From NCBI RefSeq assembly GCF_036669915.1, contig NC_089313.1, positions 6,990,128 through 7,054,127 of the forward strand: a stretch of 64,000 nt of DNA, in the 5' to 3' direction. Positions within the stretch are counted from its first letter, which is position 1. The number at the start of each line of letters is the position of its first letter. The DNA is from Pocillopora verrucosa (taxonomy: Eukaryota > Cnidaria > Anthozoa > Scleractinia > Pocilloporidae). Made by a program: the position numbers and the translations under genes. Under the pieces are notes generated by a model that did no database searches, was not told where the DNA came from, and saw only the letters and a program-made list of their open reading frames with translations. This document shows positions 22,640-34,431 of this stretch, one piece after another.

Positions 22640-24290
22640 GTGATTCATAAATTAATGGTTTGTTTTTTCTCGAAAGGTGAGCCTGATGTCAGCCTCTACT
22701 GAAATCAATAACGAACATTCTGCATTATGAATATGCCTTGATGTAGGATTGAGTTTAGTTTTTGATCACGTGATTGTGGAAACCGTCAGTTTTTCAAACT
22801 AAACACTGCTGAAAAATCTTAGTTAATGAGGCTAGAATATATTGCATAAAACCCTTACGGTTTGAAGAAAGCAATTTTACGGTAAGGATATGAAGCATCC
22901 GATCAACGGAAAAGTACGCTTATAATATGTATGTAATAACAGTGAATTTAAGAAAGTTTCAGTTTCTCTGAATCAAAACATCTCTCTTCGTGAGCGCGCA
23001 GCGTTATGACTTATCTTCTTATGCGAGACTCTGGCGCATGAACAGACAAAAAAACAGATTACGGCGTTTAGAAAATTATGTACTGTGGAACCCGCCGCTA
23101 GTATCCAAAAATTTAAGAGAATGGTATCTCGACCATGAAACGCTTGTGTACATGTAGAACGGAAATTCAATTCGAATCTACTGCGATCTCTGAATCGATC
23201 GTTAAATACTCCTAAAACAAAATCAAGTTAATAGCTAATGCAGATCATAGCCACTGGAAAACCACGTAATGAAGCACTACGGATTTCCTATGATATCAGC
23301 GTTGGACAGTCCACACCATAAATAGTGGTTTGAATTTAGTTTTGTGATCATCAACTTCTCAAATTGAACGATATTCAATAACCTTAGTTAATGCAGATAA
23401 ATTATACGGTATGAAGCCACAGAGATTTGAAAAAGTCGCCGTTGAACCAATTTATTTCACTGTGGTGACGATTCAATCGCGCCATCAACCGCTCTAACGA
23501 AGGGTTAACACTCGAAACGTGACAAATAGCAAACAGAAAAATCAAGAAAGCAGCAAAGAGCCTAACCTCGATACAGTTACTAAATAACTAAAGCTGATAA
23601 AAACTGAGTGATTAGAAAAGATTTTCAATCGCACTTACCAAGATGTTGACAATGTGGCTGATGCTTTCAAAATGAAACAACAAAAATGTCTCCTTACTCG
23701 GAACTGGTTAGATCAAATGACCACCACAAACGCTATAATATCAAGCCAAGCTTTAATAATTATTCGATCTAAAAGAAATACATTTATAATTCGCAATTAG
23801 AACAAATGCAAATCAAGTCTTTATCTTGTAACTAAATTCAAAAACTTCAGTATAAACTTACCTCTGTGGCGGGTCGTTACAACAGTCTCACTCTACGGGT
23901 TAGCAGATTCTCCAGGTAAGCGGATTTAGAGACAGAAAAACGATAACAAAATAACTTCTTCCTCACTTCGATTCTGCTGAAAAACTGACTTGAAACATAA
24001 TAATCTAACGCTTTTAAATCAATCTATTGAATTACTGTCAATCACGATTCTTGTCATCGAATAAATCTGTCAGCAAGAGGCGAAACGAAACAAAAAATAA
24101 GGAACCACTTTTCCCAACCTTCCGAACTTCCGCTGTCACAGTGTTCTAGGTATCCAGATCACGTGTGTTTAGATTATTCCCATCTCCCCTCTGGGCTAAT
24201 CGAAACAAAAAGGAAAAGTTTCAATTGCATATTTTTGTGTGCCCGACGGTGTGCCTGTCTATCGCGTCCCATTTAGGTTGAAATTTTCAA
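22640..24290. other. Spacer of the large inverted repeat
   Basis: Holds another direct copy of the regional repeat unit (to about 23.1 kb), then unique AT-rich DNA. Two minus-strand exon-like segments have strong donors: CAGAG/GTAAGT with the donor at about 23864, and ATCTTG/GTAAGT with the donor at about 23636. Neither has an ATG, so they could be 5' untranslated exons of the TPR-CHAT gene about 10 kb away. This is a guess. Confidence 0.25.
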
Positions 24291-25689
24291 CAGTTAGACG
24301 CGGAATGTTCGTTACTGATTTCAGCAGAGGCTGACATCAGGCTCGCGTCTCGTGAAAAAACAAACCATTAATTTATGAATCACACCCACATGAAAATGAA
24401 AAGTTCATGGGTGCAACGAGACAGAAGCTTTAGTTGTACTCTCGATCTCATCGATCTCGTCAAGCAAATCCAATCGTTCCAAAAGGGGTGAACACTGAAA
24501 CCTGACGTTTTGGTTAAACAGAGTAAGATGTTTCATTTTTGGACGCTAAAATCCATCATTAGTCAGAAAAGTGTGACGTGCTAAACCGAAATATAGTCAC
24601 TGATAGGCACTGATAGGCAATGATAGGTTACCGTTTAAAGAAAAGAACTTAGGTTGTACCGTGATCAATCTTGTGATGTAAATCAAACTTTTCAAAGACT
24701 CAACACTTAAGCTTGACGTTCCCCATTAAAAATAGAATAACATTTTTCATTTTTCATGTTCAATTACAGCATGAGTGGTAAAAGTGTCATTTACAAAACC
24801 GAATGATACTGTGTACTTATTGATTGAGTGGTAGGAGCGCAGCGAGGTCCTTGCTTCATGACCGAGAGCCAAATATTTTCCCGTCCGGCCCAACCAAACT
24901 CAGTCAATAAGCAGTTTATCATATGACCACTAACTGTTGAAAATTTTGACCAAAATAGGACGCGATAGACGGGCATAAGATCACAAATCTTTTTTTTTTT
25001 CTGTCTGTTTAAGCGCCAGAGTCTCGCATAAGAAGATAAGTCATGACACTGCGCGCTCACGAGGAGAGATGTTTTAATTTTCTCAGAGGAACAAAATCTT
25101 TCTATATTATTGAATTAAAACTTTCAATGTTATTGCATACATAGTATAAGCGTACTTTTCCGTTGAACGGATGCTTCATATCCCCGCCGTCAAATGGCTT
25201 TCTTCAAACCGTTAAGGATTTCAACCTCATTAGTTAAGATTGTAAAGCATTGTTTAATTTGAGAAACTGATGCCGGGTTCCACAATCACGTGATCGAAAA
25301 CTAAAGTCAATCCTTTTTTAAGACATATTTATTATGCAGAATGTCCTTTACTGATGTCAGCAGAGGCGGCCCAAGCTCACGTCTCGAGAAAAGGCAAACG
25401 ATTAATTCATGAGAGCGTCACGCGTTGTGTGACTCGGTGTTAAGTTAGGAGAGTTGAACATGTTATAAAGAATAGTATAGGGAACGAATTCGAAATATGG
25501 TCGATTTGAAATTATAAAGTGTGACGTGCAAAACCGAAATAGACTCACTGCGGAGTAAACTGCTGATCAGTTTTCCATATTAGTTCATGAAAAGTTGATT
25601 ATCGCGCACAGATAGCTTACCGTTTAAAGGAGGAAGCTTTCGTTCTACTGGTATCGATCTTGTGATGAAATTCCAATTTTCACGTAATG

Positions 25690-27479
25690 TAATTGTCATG
25701 TAAATCACACCCGCTAGAAAATGAAAAGTTCATGAAGACAATGAGTCCATTATCACGCAAAGATAGCTTAGCGTTAAAAAAAATTAAACTTAGGTTGTAC
25801 TGTGGTCGATCTTCATGTAAAGACGACAAATATGCAACAAAATGCGCAGTAAACATCGAAATGTAAGAAAACAAGGAAAATTTTGGAAAAACATTTGGAA
25901 AATCGTTTTACGCGCCCTACTTTCAAAGAAACCATGGAAAACTATATATCGCTAAAAAGCTTATGAAGTATAAAAGAAAAGTTTTAAAAGTTTCTTTTTT
26001 TCCAGCAAATTTAATTTCAATGTTTTCTCTAAATAAGGAGCAAATGAAACGAAAGTTTGAAAACTTGACCAGATCTTGTTGACAGTAACCTCAAATCAAA
26101 AGTCATAATTCCTTTTTGATTGCATTTGCTACATTACAAAAATGAAGAAGCCAGATTTCATATCTAGTTCAACTGTTCAATCAATAACTTGTTGGTGTGG
26201 AAATTGAAGATATAATTAAATTTTAAATACATAATTTTATATTTCCAATATTGAATGCTAAACGCTATGAGTCAAGAGAACAACACAGTTCTATACACTG
26301 AAATACTGTTTATTTCATCTAAGCAAAATCTTCTGACACGAGTGGTGCAAACATGAACGTACGTCAAATCGTTCAGAGCTCAGTGAACAATAAAGAGCTA
26401 TGTTCGCCTTCGTGTTGTCATACCTCACGCACTTTCTGTCAATCTTGATTGCAACAGACGACACGCAAGCCATGTGCAACAAGCTGTAATATTTCTATGC
26501 AATGATAAACGTTGGAAAATACCAAGGGACACTTCGTTGCGGCTGAACGAAGACAAAAATCATGCTGCCCAGGTCTCGAATGCTGGATGATAAATTGATT
26601 TTAAAAGAGTGACATATAGTTGCCCTTTTGTTGTGCTCTGAGCAAACACCGGTCCCTCGTAAAAATGTCGATTTTGAAATTAACGCAGAGGTCATATAAT
26701 CGAAAGAACTCAGTGGCGCTGATTGCAAAATGAGAAACTTTACAAAGTGAGGCTACATTTTCCAGGATAAACAAATAGTGACGTAGCTCCATTAAATTTC
26801 CTGAACATGAGAGTCATCCAATATATTGACCACATATTTAAACATTAAGTCAAGTACATGTGTGTTCAAATTGTGTCAATATTGGTTGAAAGCGAAGGTA
26901 GTTGATTAATTTACCTTACTCGACCGATACTGTTCCAATGCTGGACTCACGCTTAAAGACCAGCGGTTATTTTCAAGTAGGCCCAAAATTACCGACCAAT
27001 TGCCTAAATTAAGATAAAGTTTGCTTTTTGGATGTTTCTCAGATGTCATTGGCTAATTTTCACCTGGTTAAGATGTCACTTTTTTACCTGTGTATTTTCT
27101 ACCCTTCTTTAACTTCATTCGCTTGCTGTTTATCGGAATAGTAATTAATTGCTTATCTGTTTAAGTTGTCAAATATTCCACTTTTCGCATGATTCAATTC
27201 CGATCTCTCCAGATTCACCGTAGAAGGAAATATCTCAGTCAGAAAACAACTGGTTTCCTTGAATTCCCATCCTGTTATCACTGAAAACTTTCCACAATAT
27301 TCTCTTCGAATAGCTTGTTTTGAAGCCAAAACAAAGGTAAAATACAAAATATACCACCGACAGATATTGGCTACGTAAGTAACTAGAGAAAAGGCTGTAA
27401 AACGGACAATTAAGAAAATGCACGGTCCTTGAAGGCAGCTGTTCCTCAGTGAAGGCGAGGCTGATCTTTGACTAGGAAA
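25690..27479. other. Intergenic, no gene recognised
   Basis: The first ~150 bases are another partial copy of the regional repeat (TAGCTTAGCGTT, ACTTAGGTTGTAC). The remainder is AT-rich with short ORFs lacking splice or family support. Confidence 0.4.
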
Positions 27480-27773
27480 ATGGCTGTTGTACAGTTCTGT
27501 ATTTTAGCGCCGTTTGTAGCTTCCAAAAAAAGTAGCAGTATGTATAACATGTACCCCAACATGATCATGCTCGATGACAAAGGAAATTACAATGTTTCCT
27601 ACAACTACAATGAGTCCGCGGACACACTGGAGTTTATGGTGCAAGTAAGAACCACAGTTTAGGTTGGTTTCGGTGTTGCTGAAGTAGCATCAAATAATAT
27701 GAGTTACTATGATGTGGCAATAGGAGGAGTAACAGATGACGGAACAAGCTATCTGCAGCTAGGTCGGAATGAC
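27480..27773 (+). pseudogene. DOMON-domain gene fragment with in-frame stop
   Basis: Starts MAVVQFCILAPFVAS, a short hydrophobic secretion-like leader. It then reads YPNMIMLDDKGNYNVSYNYN and continues to a VGFGVAEV segment and MSYYDVAIGG, the N-terminal strands of a DOMON domain as in MOXD1/dopamine beta-hydroxylase-like and ferric-reductase-like proteins. A TAG at 27660-27662 falls where the family has the Trp of GWVGFG. The frame is otherwise intact on both sides of the stop. Homology fades after SYLQ, and no further DOMON or monooxygenase exon is nearby. It is most simply a decayed gene fragment; a sequencing error at one codon cannot be excluded. Confidence 0.6.
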
Positions 27774-27920
27774 AAATCTTTTAGATTTTGTTTGTTAGAT
27801 AGTTTGAAACTATCTAAAAAACAAGAAAAACTTCGCGAGATTCGATTTTACATCTCACGTCCCCGATATTACGTTTTGTGTCTAACTTCTTTAATTTTCC
27901 CTTTAAAGTCAAGACACTAA

Positions 27921-29000
27921 TTTCTGACCGCGAAAATATTCAAATTAAAGTGAAGAATTTAGCTTACAAAGTTTAGTGGAGAAATGGACGCAAGTCTCTT
28001 AGTTTAGAGAGAAATGGCATGTTTATTGTTTATATAAAACAGTCTAAACCATTTAAGTATTAGTATACTCACATATTGTTGCTTGACGAGTTTCGTCTTT
28101 TATTACTAGTGTTTCATCATACTTTATTTTTTAGCTTGAGCTTCCTTTTAGTCGACTTCCCCCCCACGTCCATCCTGTGGAAAATCATTACATCAACTCT
28201 TGAAATTCTTGCAAATGAGCCTAGTTATTTTGAAGTATAATATACAGATTTGGCTAAGCCTTAAAGCAACAAAATTAAGCCCCTTTTGTTGACAAAGCGC
28301 GTATTTTAATGGATTTTAATCCGCAACGTCCCCGTCTTCCTGTAGGGAACTTATTCTATTGTAGACGCTGTAGGGTTGCATTTTAAAGTCAATACGCAAA
28401 ATTTGGGGGCCTCCAACATTTTCGAAAACAGGAACGAAAATTGTGGAAACCGTTAAAAAGTTTTCCCGACAATATCCAACCAGAAAATGCCAGGACACGT
28501 TTAATATTGGGGCGTGTATGGGCAAGTATGTGAAATTGTAGTCTCCACCTCTCAAAACACTGCTAGTTCTCATAACGCAGGACAAATGGACATCATATTA
28601 TATCTCAAATAATTGGTATCCATAAACGCAGAAGGCGCTCAGAAACTTACTAAGCAACCAGATTAAACGAGGCACTACTTTTAAAAACAGCAATAGACGT
28701 GGAAAATAAGACCCCGAATTTGAAAGAGGCGATGTTGCTCTCTAACAATTGACAGCTTGGATGTCGCGCCAGATGAAGGAAATGCCGGGCAGCATCTATT
28801 TTCCTGCCATCTCTCATTGTGATTTAAGGTGAGTGGTGCACTCAAACGCTCTCGTTCCATACAGTTATTTGGAACTGAATTAACTGCAAGACATAGTGAT
28901 AGCAAAGGAATGAATTTGGGTTGTTATTATTACTTTCATCGTAATATACTTACTGTAATAAAATTGGAATAAACAATCATGTAGAAATTATGGCATTTGT
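27921..29000. other. Intergenic, no gene recognised
   Basis: AT-rich. A minus-strand open frame of 89 codons (28585-28316) and one of 74 codons (28905-28681) match no family I know and lack clear splice context. Confidence 0.35.
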
Positions 29001-29008
29001 TTTTTCAG

Positions 29009-30209
29009 ATGTCAGATCAGTTTACTTTGCGACACAAATCATTCTTGAAAATCTAATTGGAGGTTCAAAACGGCCATTTCAAATGAATACTCACACATAC
29101 TCTTGAATAATCTTTGGCAAGGGACTTAACAGTTTACTTAGAGTCACTTTATTAAGACTTTTATAGCTGCATGTTACTAACAAACTTATTTACACAATTA
29201 AAATGGAAACATTTCAATTTATTCCCACACATAGTCTTCATTTAAACCAAGAAGGTGAGTGCTAGTTTTACAACAGAATGTTAACTTACTTCAACCACAA
29301 TTGTGAAACTAGATTAAGATTTAAATGTTCGTAAAATTACATATGCATAATAAATAATGCATTATTCAATTATGCAATAAATATATTCCGCAACCACATG
29401 AAAAAAACATAATTTAGATGGTCAATTTAAAAAAAATATTTTCCACAACACAATTACATAAGTTTACTGTTTATACTAAAGATGGTGAAGATCTACACAA
29501 AGAACCACCTCCTTGAGGTGGAGATTTGGGTAAATGTGTACTGGAAAATTGTATTTCCTTTTCTTCCATGTTGCTATGATTCCACAAAATGTCATGCATC
29601 TGTAAACAATATATAGTCTATCCTCTCTTTGAGAAGTTGGAAAAGTGACATCACAGCCTCTTTAAAAGTTGTGTTAGGTTAGCTCACTGTTTTCCTTTAC
29701 CATTATTTAAATAAAATACCTCTTCTTCAAATTGACAACAGATGATGACGATCTACCAGCCCCTGCCGGCAGTGATTTAGGTAAGTTTCCACTGTAAGAC
29801 AATATTTTCTTTTCGTCTATAGTGCTATGATTCCACAACATGTCATGCACTTGTAAACAGTCAATTGTCTTTCCTCTTTCTAGGAAGTTGGAAAAGTGAC
29901 ACCATAGCCTCCTTGAAATACAACTTTCCTGTTAAAGTCTAAGTAATATGAAATGTTGTTTAGTTAGCAAACTGTTTTTCCTTTGGCCATTTCCAATAAA
30001 GTAGAAGTTCATAAATTTGCAATATTACTATCACTTGGTTCAATATTTTCACTTCAGAGAAACCTTTTCTAATACAGTTATAGAACTTGTGCAGTATTTT
30101 TAATAAACTTGTTCAAACCAAGTATTGTTTTTTTCATAAAATAGATGTGGACAAGAAAAATAATAAAAAAGAGAAGGTGTGGAAGAAGTGGAATGGTGAA
30201 GTAAAGTAA
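29009..30209 (+). CDS. Possible small-exon gene, acidic/lysine-rich product
   Basis: Four exon-like segments bounded by AG and GT have compatible phases: 29009-29062, 29482-29529 and 29742-29780 (all phase 1 in and out), then 30145-30209 ending in TAA. The third encodes DDDLPAPAGSDLG, and the fourth DVDKKNNKKEKVWKKWNGEV and a final Lys. The second encodes a related DGEDLHKEPPP-GGDLG but has a TGA at 29514-29516. The second and third segments, with their introns, are a ~260-bp tandem duplication. No start exon was found and no family is recognised. It could be the 3' end of a gene with one broken, skipped exon, or a relic. Confidence 0.3.
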
Positions 30210-31570
30210 ACAGTAACCTAACAACAACTGACATTACAATAAACTAGTCTAACATTTGTTTTAGATGCCATTTTCCACAGTATTCAGAAAATCTTTAATT
30301 TATCATGCTCATGCAAAAAGAAATTGAATTTTAGAAACAATATAGGACCCAAGAGATATTTTTCAATCTGCAACAAACAGAGATTATTCCATGGAAAGTC
30401 TGCGCAAATGAGTTTTATTGCATCAAAAAATAAATAAATAAATAAATGTGTGAGCACAGTGAGCTTGTGAGTTTTTTGATCAATGCAACAAGTGGATAAA
30501 AATTGTTTTAAGCGCTTTCCATGTTATGATGTTTTCGTTTCATACATACTAGGCTTATTTCTTACTGTTTAACAGAGATTGGAAGCTAACGACTGTGAAA
30601 ACACATCCTTCGTTCAATTAGAGCCACAAATGAAAGTATTTAACAATGTAAATCCCTATTTTTACCAAAATAAATTCCATTTCTCAACAGTTCTCAAATA
30701 GAAGATTAAATAATTTCTCAGAGATTTAAAGGTGAGAAAAAAGAAGTTGATACCATATGATAATTTTTAACTGTTTCAATACATACACATATACAAAGAC
30801 TATTTCATTTCCAGTTATGACAAAAGCTGCAGTATGCAGACATTGTAGGAAAGATAAGAATCTATGATGATACAAATAGGGATTTTAGGGTAATAGGGTT
30901 ACTTATTTAGATCTTGTGAGTATAGTTGTCTTATCACACCTTTTAATTGGTTTCGTGCTTTTTTTTTCTCTCAAAGGAATAAAATAATGTTTTAACTGCA
31001 GAGAGAGGGGCCAGTCCCATAAATCTTTCACCTAGAAGGACTTAACCCTGGATAAATTTGAAAAGAATTGAGAACCATCAACCATTATACACATGTTTAG
31101 TAATAATGCCTATGGACATTCCACCACATAGGCAGTGCCGCTGACTCGTAGGGTAACGTGTGTATTACATTGTACTGTCCAACAGCACCCCTCAAAACGG
31201 CTATCTCAGGGTTTCCACAATAACTTTGATGAGTAGCAAAATCACGCGACGTTCTCTATTGAATTATTTAAAAAACCTTAGATAGTGAAAATATGGAACG
31301 ATTACTAAGACAGTTCCAAGAATTAACAAGCAAATAAGTATCAAAGGCAAATTACTTAAATAAGAATTTTTTTTCATCATGGTTAACAGTCTTTATTAAT
31401 ACGCGTCAGTGGCAAAATAAAAAACGGAAAGTGAGAAAGGCTAACTGACTAAAAGAAACGAGTGAGTAGCTTTCGTGCGACTCCCCGCTGACCAAACTGC
31501 GAACAACTTTGTACTTACCTCATCTGAATGAGTTAAAGTCGGTCATTAAGACTTGCAAGAAAAACTCCAC
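30210..31570. other. AT-rich intergenic DNA
   Basis: No coding signal, tRNA or clear repeat seen, apart from short A/T-rich runs and a small ATAA run near 30430. Confidence 0.4.
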
Positions 31571-31572
31571 TG

Positions 31573-32241
31573 CAATCTGGAATCTTATCAAGGCTTCTTT
31601 CAAAGTTGTTGTTATGAAGCGTGGGACGAAAGGATGAGAATCGTGAAAAATATCTCCAACGGAAGCCCAAACACAGGCCGTTTCCGAGACCACGTGATGT
31701 ACCTCAAAGGTTTCAATATGATGGAAGTTGTAAGTAATTACGTAAGAGGCTGGCCAGCGGATTATTCAGGCGGCATTAAAGCTCGAAATAGAAAAAATCT
31801 ATTGGTTGCCCGCAATTACCTCGACGACACAGGTATTTTTTTGTATACTCACAGAACAATCAACCCATGTCTCTATAATGGTTTGAAGAACGTTGTCATC
31901 TACAGAAATCACATTGTACAACGAACCAATCCTGGTCATCTCACAAGTGGTATTTATTACGAGCCCCATGATATCGGGATAGATTGGAACATCACTTACT
32001 CCGCTATCGTATTTGAGATCGTTGGAGTAAGCGACCCCACTAATAACATATGTATCTGGCTGACCAATGGCGATCTTTCTCAACATCACGTGCTCCAAGA
32101 CAACGTCTATTATGGTAGCAAAATGCCTGTGAAGCTGTATGCTGACGACAGTACTCCATTGCATGAAACAAAGAAAAACAACGATAGTATTACAAATTAA
32201 TACAACTATCCGCTGTACAAGCTAAACATTCCCCCTTATTA
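31573..32241 (+). pseudogene. Truncated duplicate of the beta-helix gene
   Basis: Nearly identical to the 3' part of the gene at 4241-5755, starting at about its position 5085 (ATCTGGAATCT). The copy lacks the N-terminal ~280 residues, including the GDGISDD signature. It has lost one Tyr codon (YYYEPHD to YYEPHD), and a Trp codon (TGG at about 5710-5712) is now TAA at 32198-32200, removing the last 14 residues. The original stop region and 3' flank are also copied. No splice acceptor or start precedes the copied part, so it is a partial segmental duplication and probably a pseudogene. Confidence 0.75.
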
Positions 32242-32900
32242 GACGGTGCTAACATTTATTGTTATTTGATTATCGAACTTTATTTGCATTGGTGATCGAA
32301 GAATTATCCTTTAAGGATCACAGCGCTCCAGAAGGATTGGAGCGAGTGATGAAAGAATCAGTTTTTTCTAATTATAATCAAAGCGTTCTTAGATAAAAAG
32401 ATGGAACCACTGTAAGTTGGGAACTTGCGCGAGAGATATTTTTGCCTGGTTGCCAAGAAGTTGCGACTTTGCGATCGTCGGTTAAAGGCATACGCTTTGA
32501 TACTCGCGCCGTCTAACCTTCAAGCATTAAAACTTATGCCAAAATGCCTTCTGCAGCTGATTGAATGACTGATTGGCTAATTTATGACTTTATTTATTTA
32601 CGGGAAAAAAGTTCCTTCAACTTGATTTATAAGTAAAATATCTAATTCTGCTTGGCTAATCTATCAAATAAAACAAGATAAAGCCTGTCATATACTAAGG
32701 CTGCTATTCTAAGATAGCGCGTCTCATTCGAAGCTGGGATGAAATGATCTGTGTTTGAGTTCATTTAAGGAAGCTGCAGAACTCAGATCTTGGGATAGGC
32801 TGTTACACACCTTTGCATCTTCGTAAGGGATATTCGTGTGGAGCTTTGCACGTCATCATTGATATAGCTACCAGCCTTTGATGATTTGATAATTAACACG
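32242..32900 (+). repeat. Duplicated 3' flank of the beta-helix gene
   Basis: Matches about 5756-6540 with indels (for example GATTTATAAGTAAAATATCT and AGCGCTCCAGAAGGATTGGA are in both). This makes the duplicated block roughly 1.3-1.5 kb, in direct orientation about 26.5 kb apart. Confidence 0.7.
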
Positions 32901-33879
32901 ACAGAAGTCAAAATTTGATTGGATTAAACTATTGTACACATCTAATATACGGCTGTAAATATATGAAAGTCATATATTTGAACTGTGGATAAAGACGTGA
33001 ATATGAAAGTGATCTTCGCGGTAAAAAACAATACTTGAGCAGTAGTGAAAATAAGGCCTGAGTCCCGTTCAGGCCTTAATTTTTTTTAGGCCTTATTTTC
33101 ACTACTGCTCAAGTAGTGTTCATTACTGCGAAGATCACCTTCATATTCACATCTAATATTACATCAGAAGGAATATGATTGAGAAGGGAATTGAGATGGG
33201 AATTTTGAGCCTGGTTACCAAGCTGAGACTTACGGTAACGATGGCAACAGGTAAGTTCGCCTCCATCGCGTTAATTGTAGTTTGATGTTTGAAGTTTATT
33301 AATTTATAAATACATGGCAGTTCGAAAACTAAATTGCGTATTTACACAACAAAAATTAAACTACACAAATCTAATCATTAACTAATCTATCTTAAATAAA
33401 AGGATGAAAAAAAAAATTAAAAATTAAAAAAAAAAAAGCCCGCAGGAGATAAGGTGCCAAGAAAATTATCATAGGTTCGCTCCCTGACTTAAAACCAGTT
33501 TGCCATCACCTGAACCAGTTCGCCAACCTTCCTTGGGTCGAATTGATGTTTGTTATGCTTTCTTATTTTTCACTTAGGTCACATCATTTCTTTTGGCACT
33601 TACCAAAGCTCGAACGAGATGCGACTTTCCAACTAAATTCAATTTATACCCTGGTTTACCGAGATCAAGGACGCAAAAGCCGAGATCCCCACGAACATAT
33701 CAAAATTTTTATAGAATGAACGATCGAGTGAAACTCGGAACCCGAGGCTTTCCGTTTGTTTTAGTTACGTGAAGAGTCCTTAAGGTAGGCGTCAGTGCTT
33801 TCCGGTCATCTAAGGTCTTGCGACCCCTGAGGTAAAAGTTTTCTGAATAATGTATGCTAATGGTGCAAAATTAATGATG
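32901..33879. other. Intergenic, 3' flank of the cupin gene
   Basis: Contains the hairpin element (32997-33150) and low-complexity A-rich DNA near 33400-33440. No gene seen. Confidence 0.4.
32997..33150. mobile_element. Hairpin MITE (GTGAATATGAAAGTGATCTT ends)
   Basis: The left arm runs GTGAATATGAAAGTGATCTT to GAAAATAAGGCCTGA, and the right arm is its near-perfect complement ending AAGATCACCTTCATATTCAC. The arms are about 65-70 bp with a short T-rich loop. There is no coding capacity. From memory, similar elements are abundant in anthozoan genomes. Confidence 0.8.
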
Positions 33880-34431
33880 TTAATTATTTTCGTCCGGTGC
33901 GCAGTACTCTTTTATCTCTGGCCACAGATTCTCATACATAGATTTTACTTCAGAAGCCAGCGGTACATGACGATCTCTGTAATCAAATCCTGGTGACATC
34001 TTCTCTGAGATCAACGTGAAAGGTGTTTCGCCCGGATACTTTTCATACTCGCTAGACTCGTCGATTAAAATTTTGGCTGCCTTAAGACAGCCACCTGGAA
34101 CCCTTTGTTGAAGAACGTGGCCCTTTAAAATGTCTTTACCTAAGATAAACTCTTCAACTTTGCCCTCTTGTGTTATATAGATGTATTTAGCTGGCCATCC
34201 ATCGTGAAAAAAGTGGGTGATGTCACTCTTGTTCTTATTAAAAAAGTTTTTTCCTCCCAGTTCAGGCGCAATCAGGTAGAAAATTGTTGTGAATAAGCTC
34301 CTCTCTGTTCCTTCGCGTCCTTCAACTGGAATCGTCTCGGGAGATCGATAAGTTTCGCTAAAGTAACCTCCTTCCTCGGAGAGTGGAATCAAACCCAGCT
34401 TTTTGACATAGATGTCTTTCCGATTGCTCAT
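33880..34431 (-). CDS. DUF985 / cupin-5 family protein
   Basis: An intronless 183-residue frame. It starts MSNRKDIYVKKLGLIPLSEE, followed by GGYFSETYRS, the family's characteristic LxPLxEGGYFxETYRS start (PF06172, cupin superfamily). RSLFTTIFYLI, an acidic SDITHFFHDGWP segment with the His residues expected of the cupin barrel, LGKDILKGHVLQQRVPGG and the closing MSPGFDYRDR then follow in family order. The length is normal. Members are small beta-barrel proteins of unproven function, possibly sugar or nucleotide binding. No signal peptide is visible. It is single-exon among intron-rich neighbours, which would fit retroposition or ancient bacterial transfer; neither is shown. It lies head to head with MIF, with 1.7 kb between starts. 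Confidence 0.85.
   Translation of the reverse strand: MSNRKDIYVKKLGLIPLSEEGGYFSETYRSPETIPVEGREGTERSLFTTIFYLIAPELGGKNFFNKNKSDITHFFHDGWPAKYIYITQEGKVEEFILGKDILKGHVLQQRVPGGCLKAAKILIDESSEYEKYPGETPFTLISEKMSPGFDYRDRHVPLASEVKSMYENLWPEIKEYCAPDENN

Larger units (their letters stand above)
18140..25680. repeat. Large imperfect inverted repeat
   Basis: The right arm (about 24290-25680) reads on the minus strand as a continuous counterpart of 18140-18565 joined to 21790-22640. Shared landmarks include ATCAGCAGTTTACTCCGCAG, CACAACGCGTGACGCTCTCA, CATATGATAAACTGCCTATT and TCATGAAGCAAGGACCTCGC. The left arm is split by the element at 18569-21787, with about 130 bp missing at the junction. The central spacer (22.64-24.29 kb) holds more direct copies of the same units. 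Confidence 0.75.

Noticed and set aside
21856-25060. Matching open frames of 93 and 89 codons in the two arms (21856-22137 plus, 25060-24791 minus)
   Set aside because: They are the same repeat unit in two orientations; no family, no supporting splice context, and other copies of the unit do not keep the frame.
28316-28905. Two minus-strand frames (89 and 74 codons) suggesting a secreted protein
   Set aside because: I see no family motif, no matching exons and no good splice sites; I considered an ependymin-like match and it did not hold.
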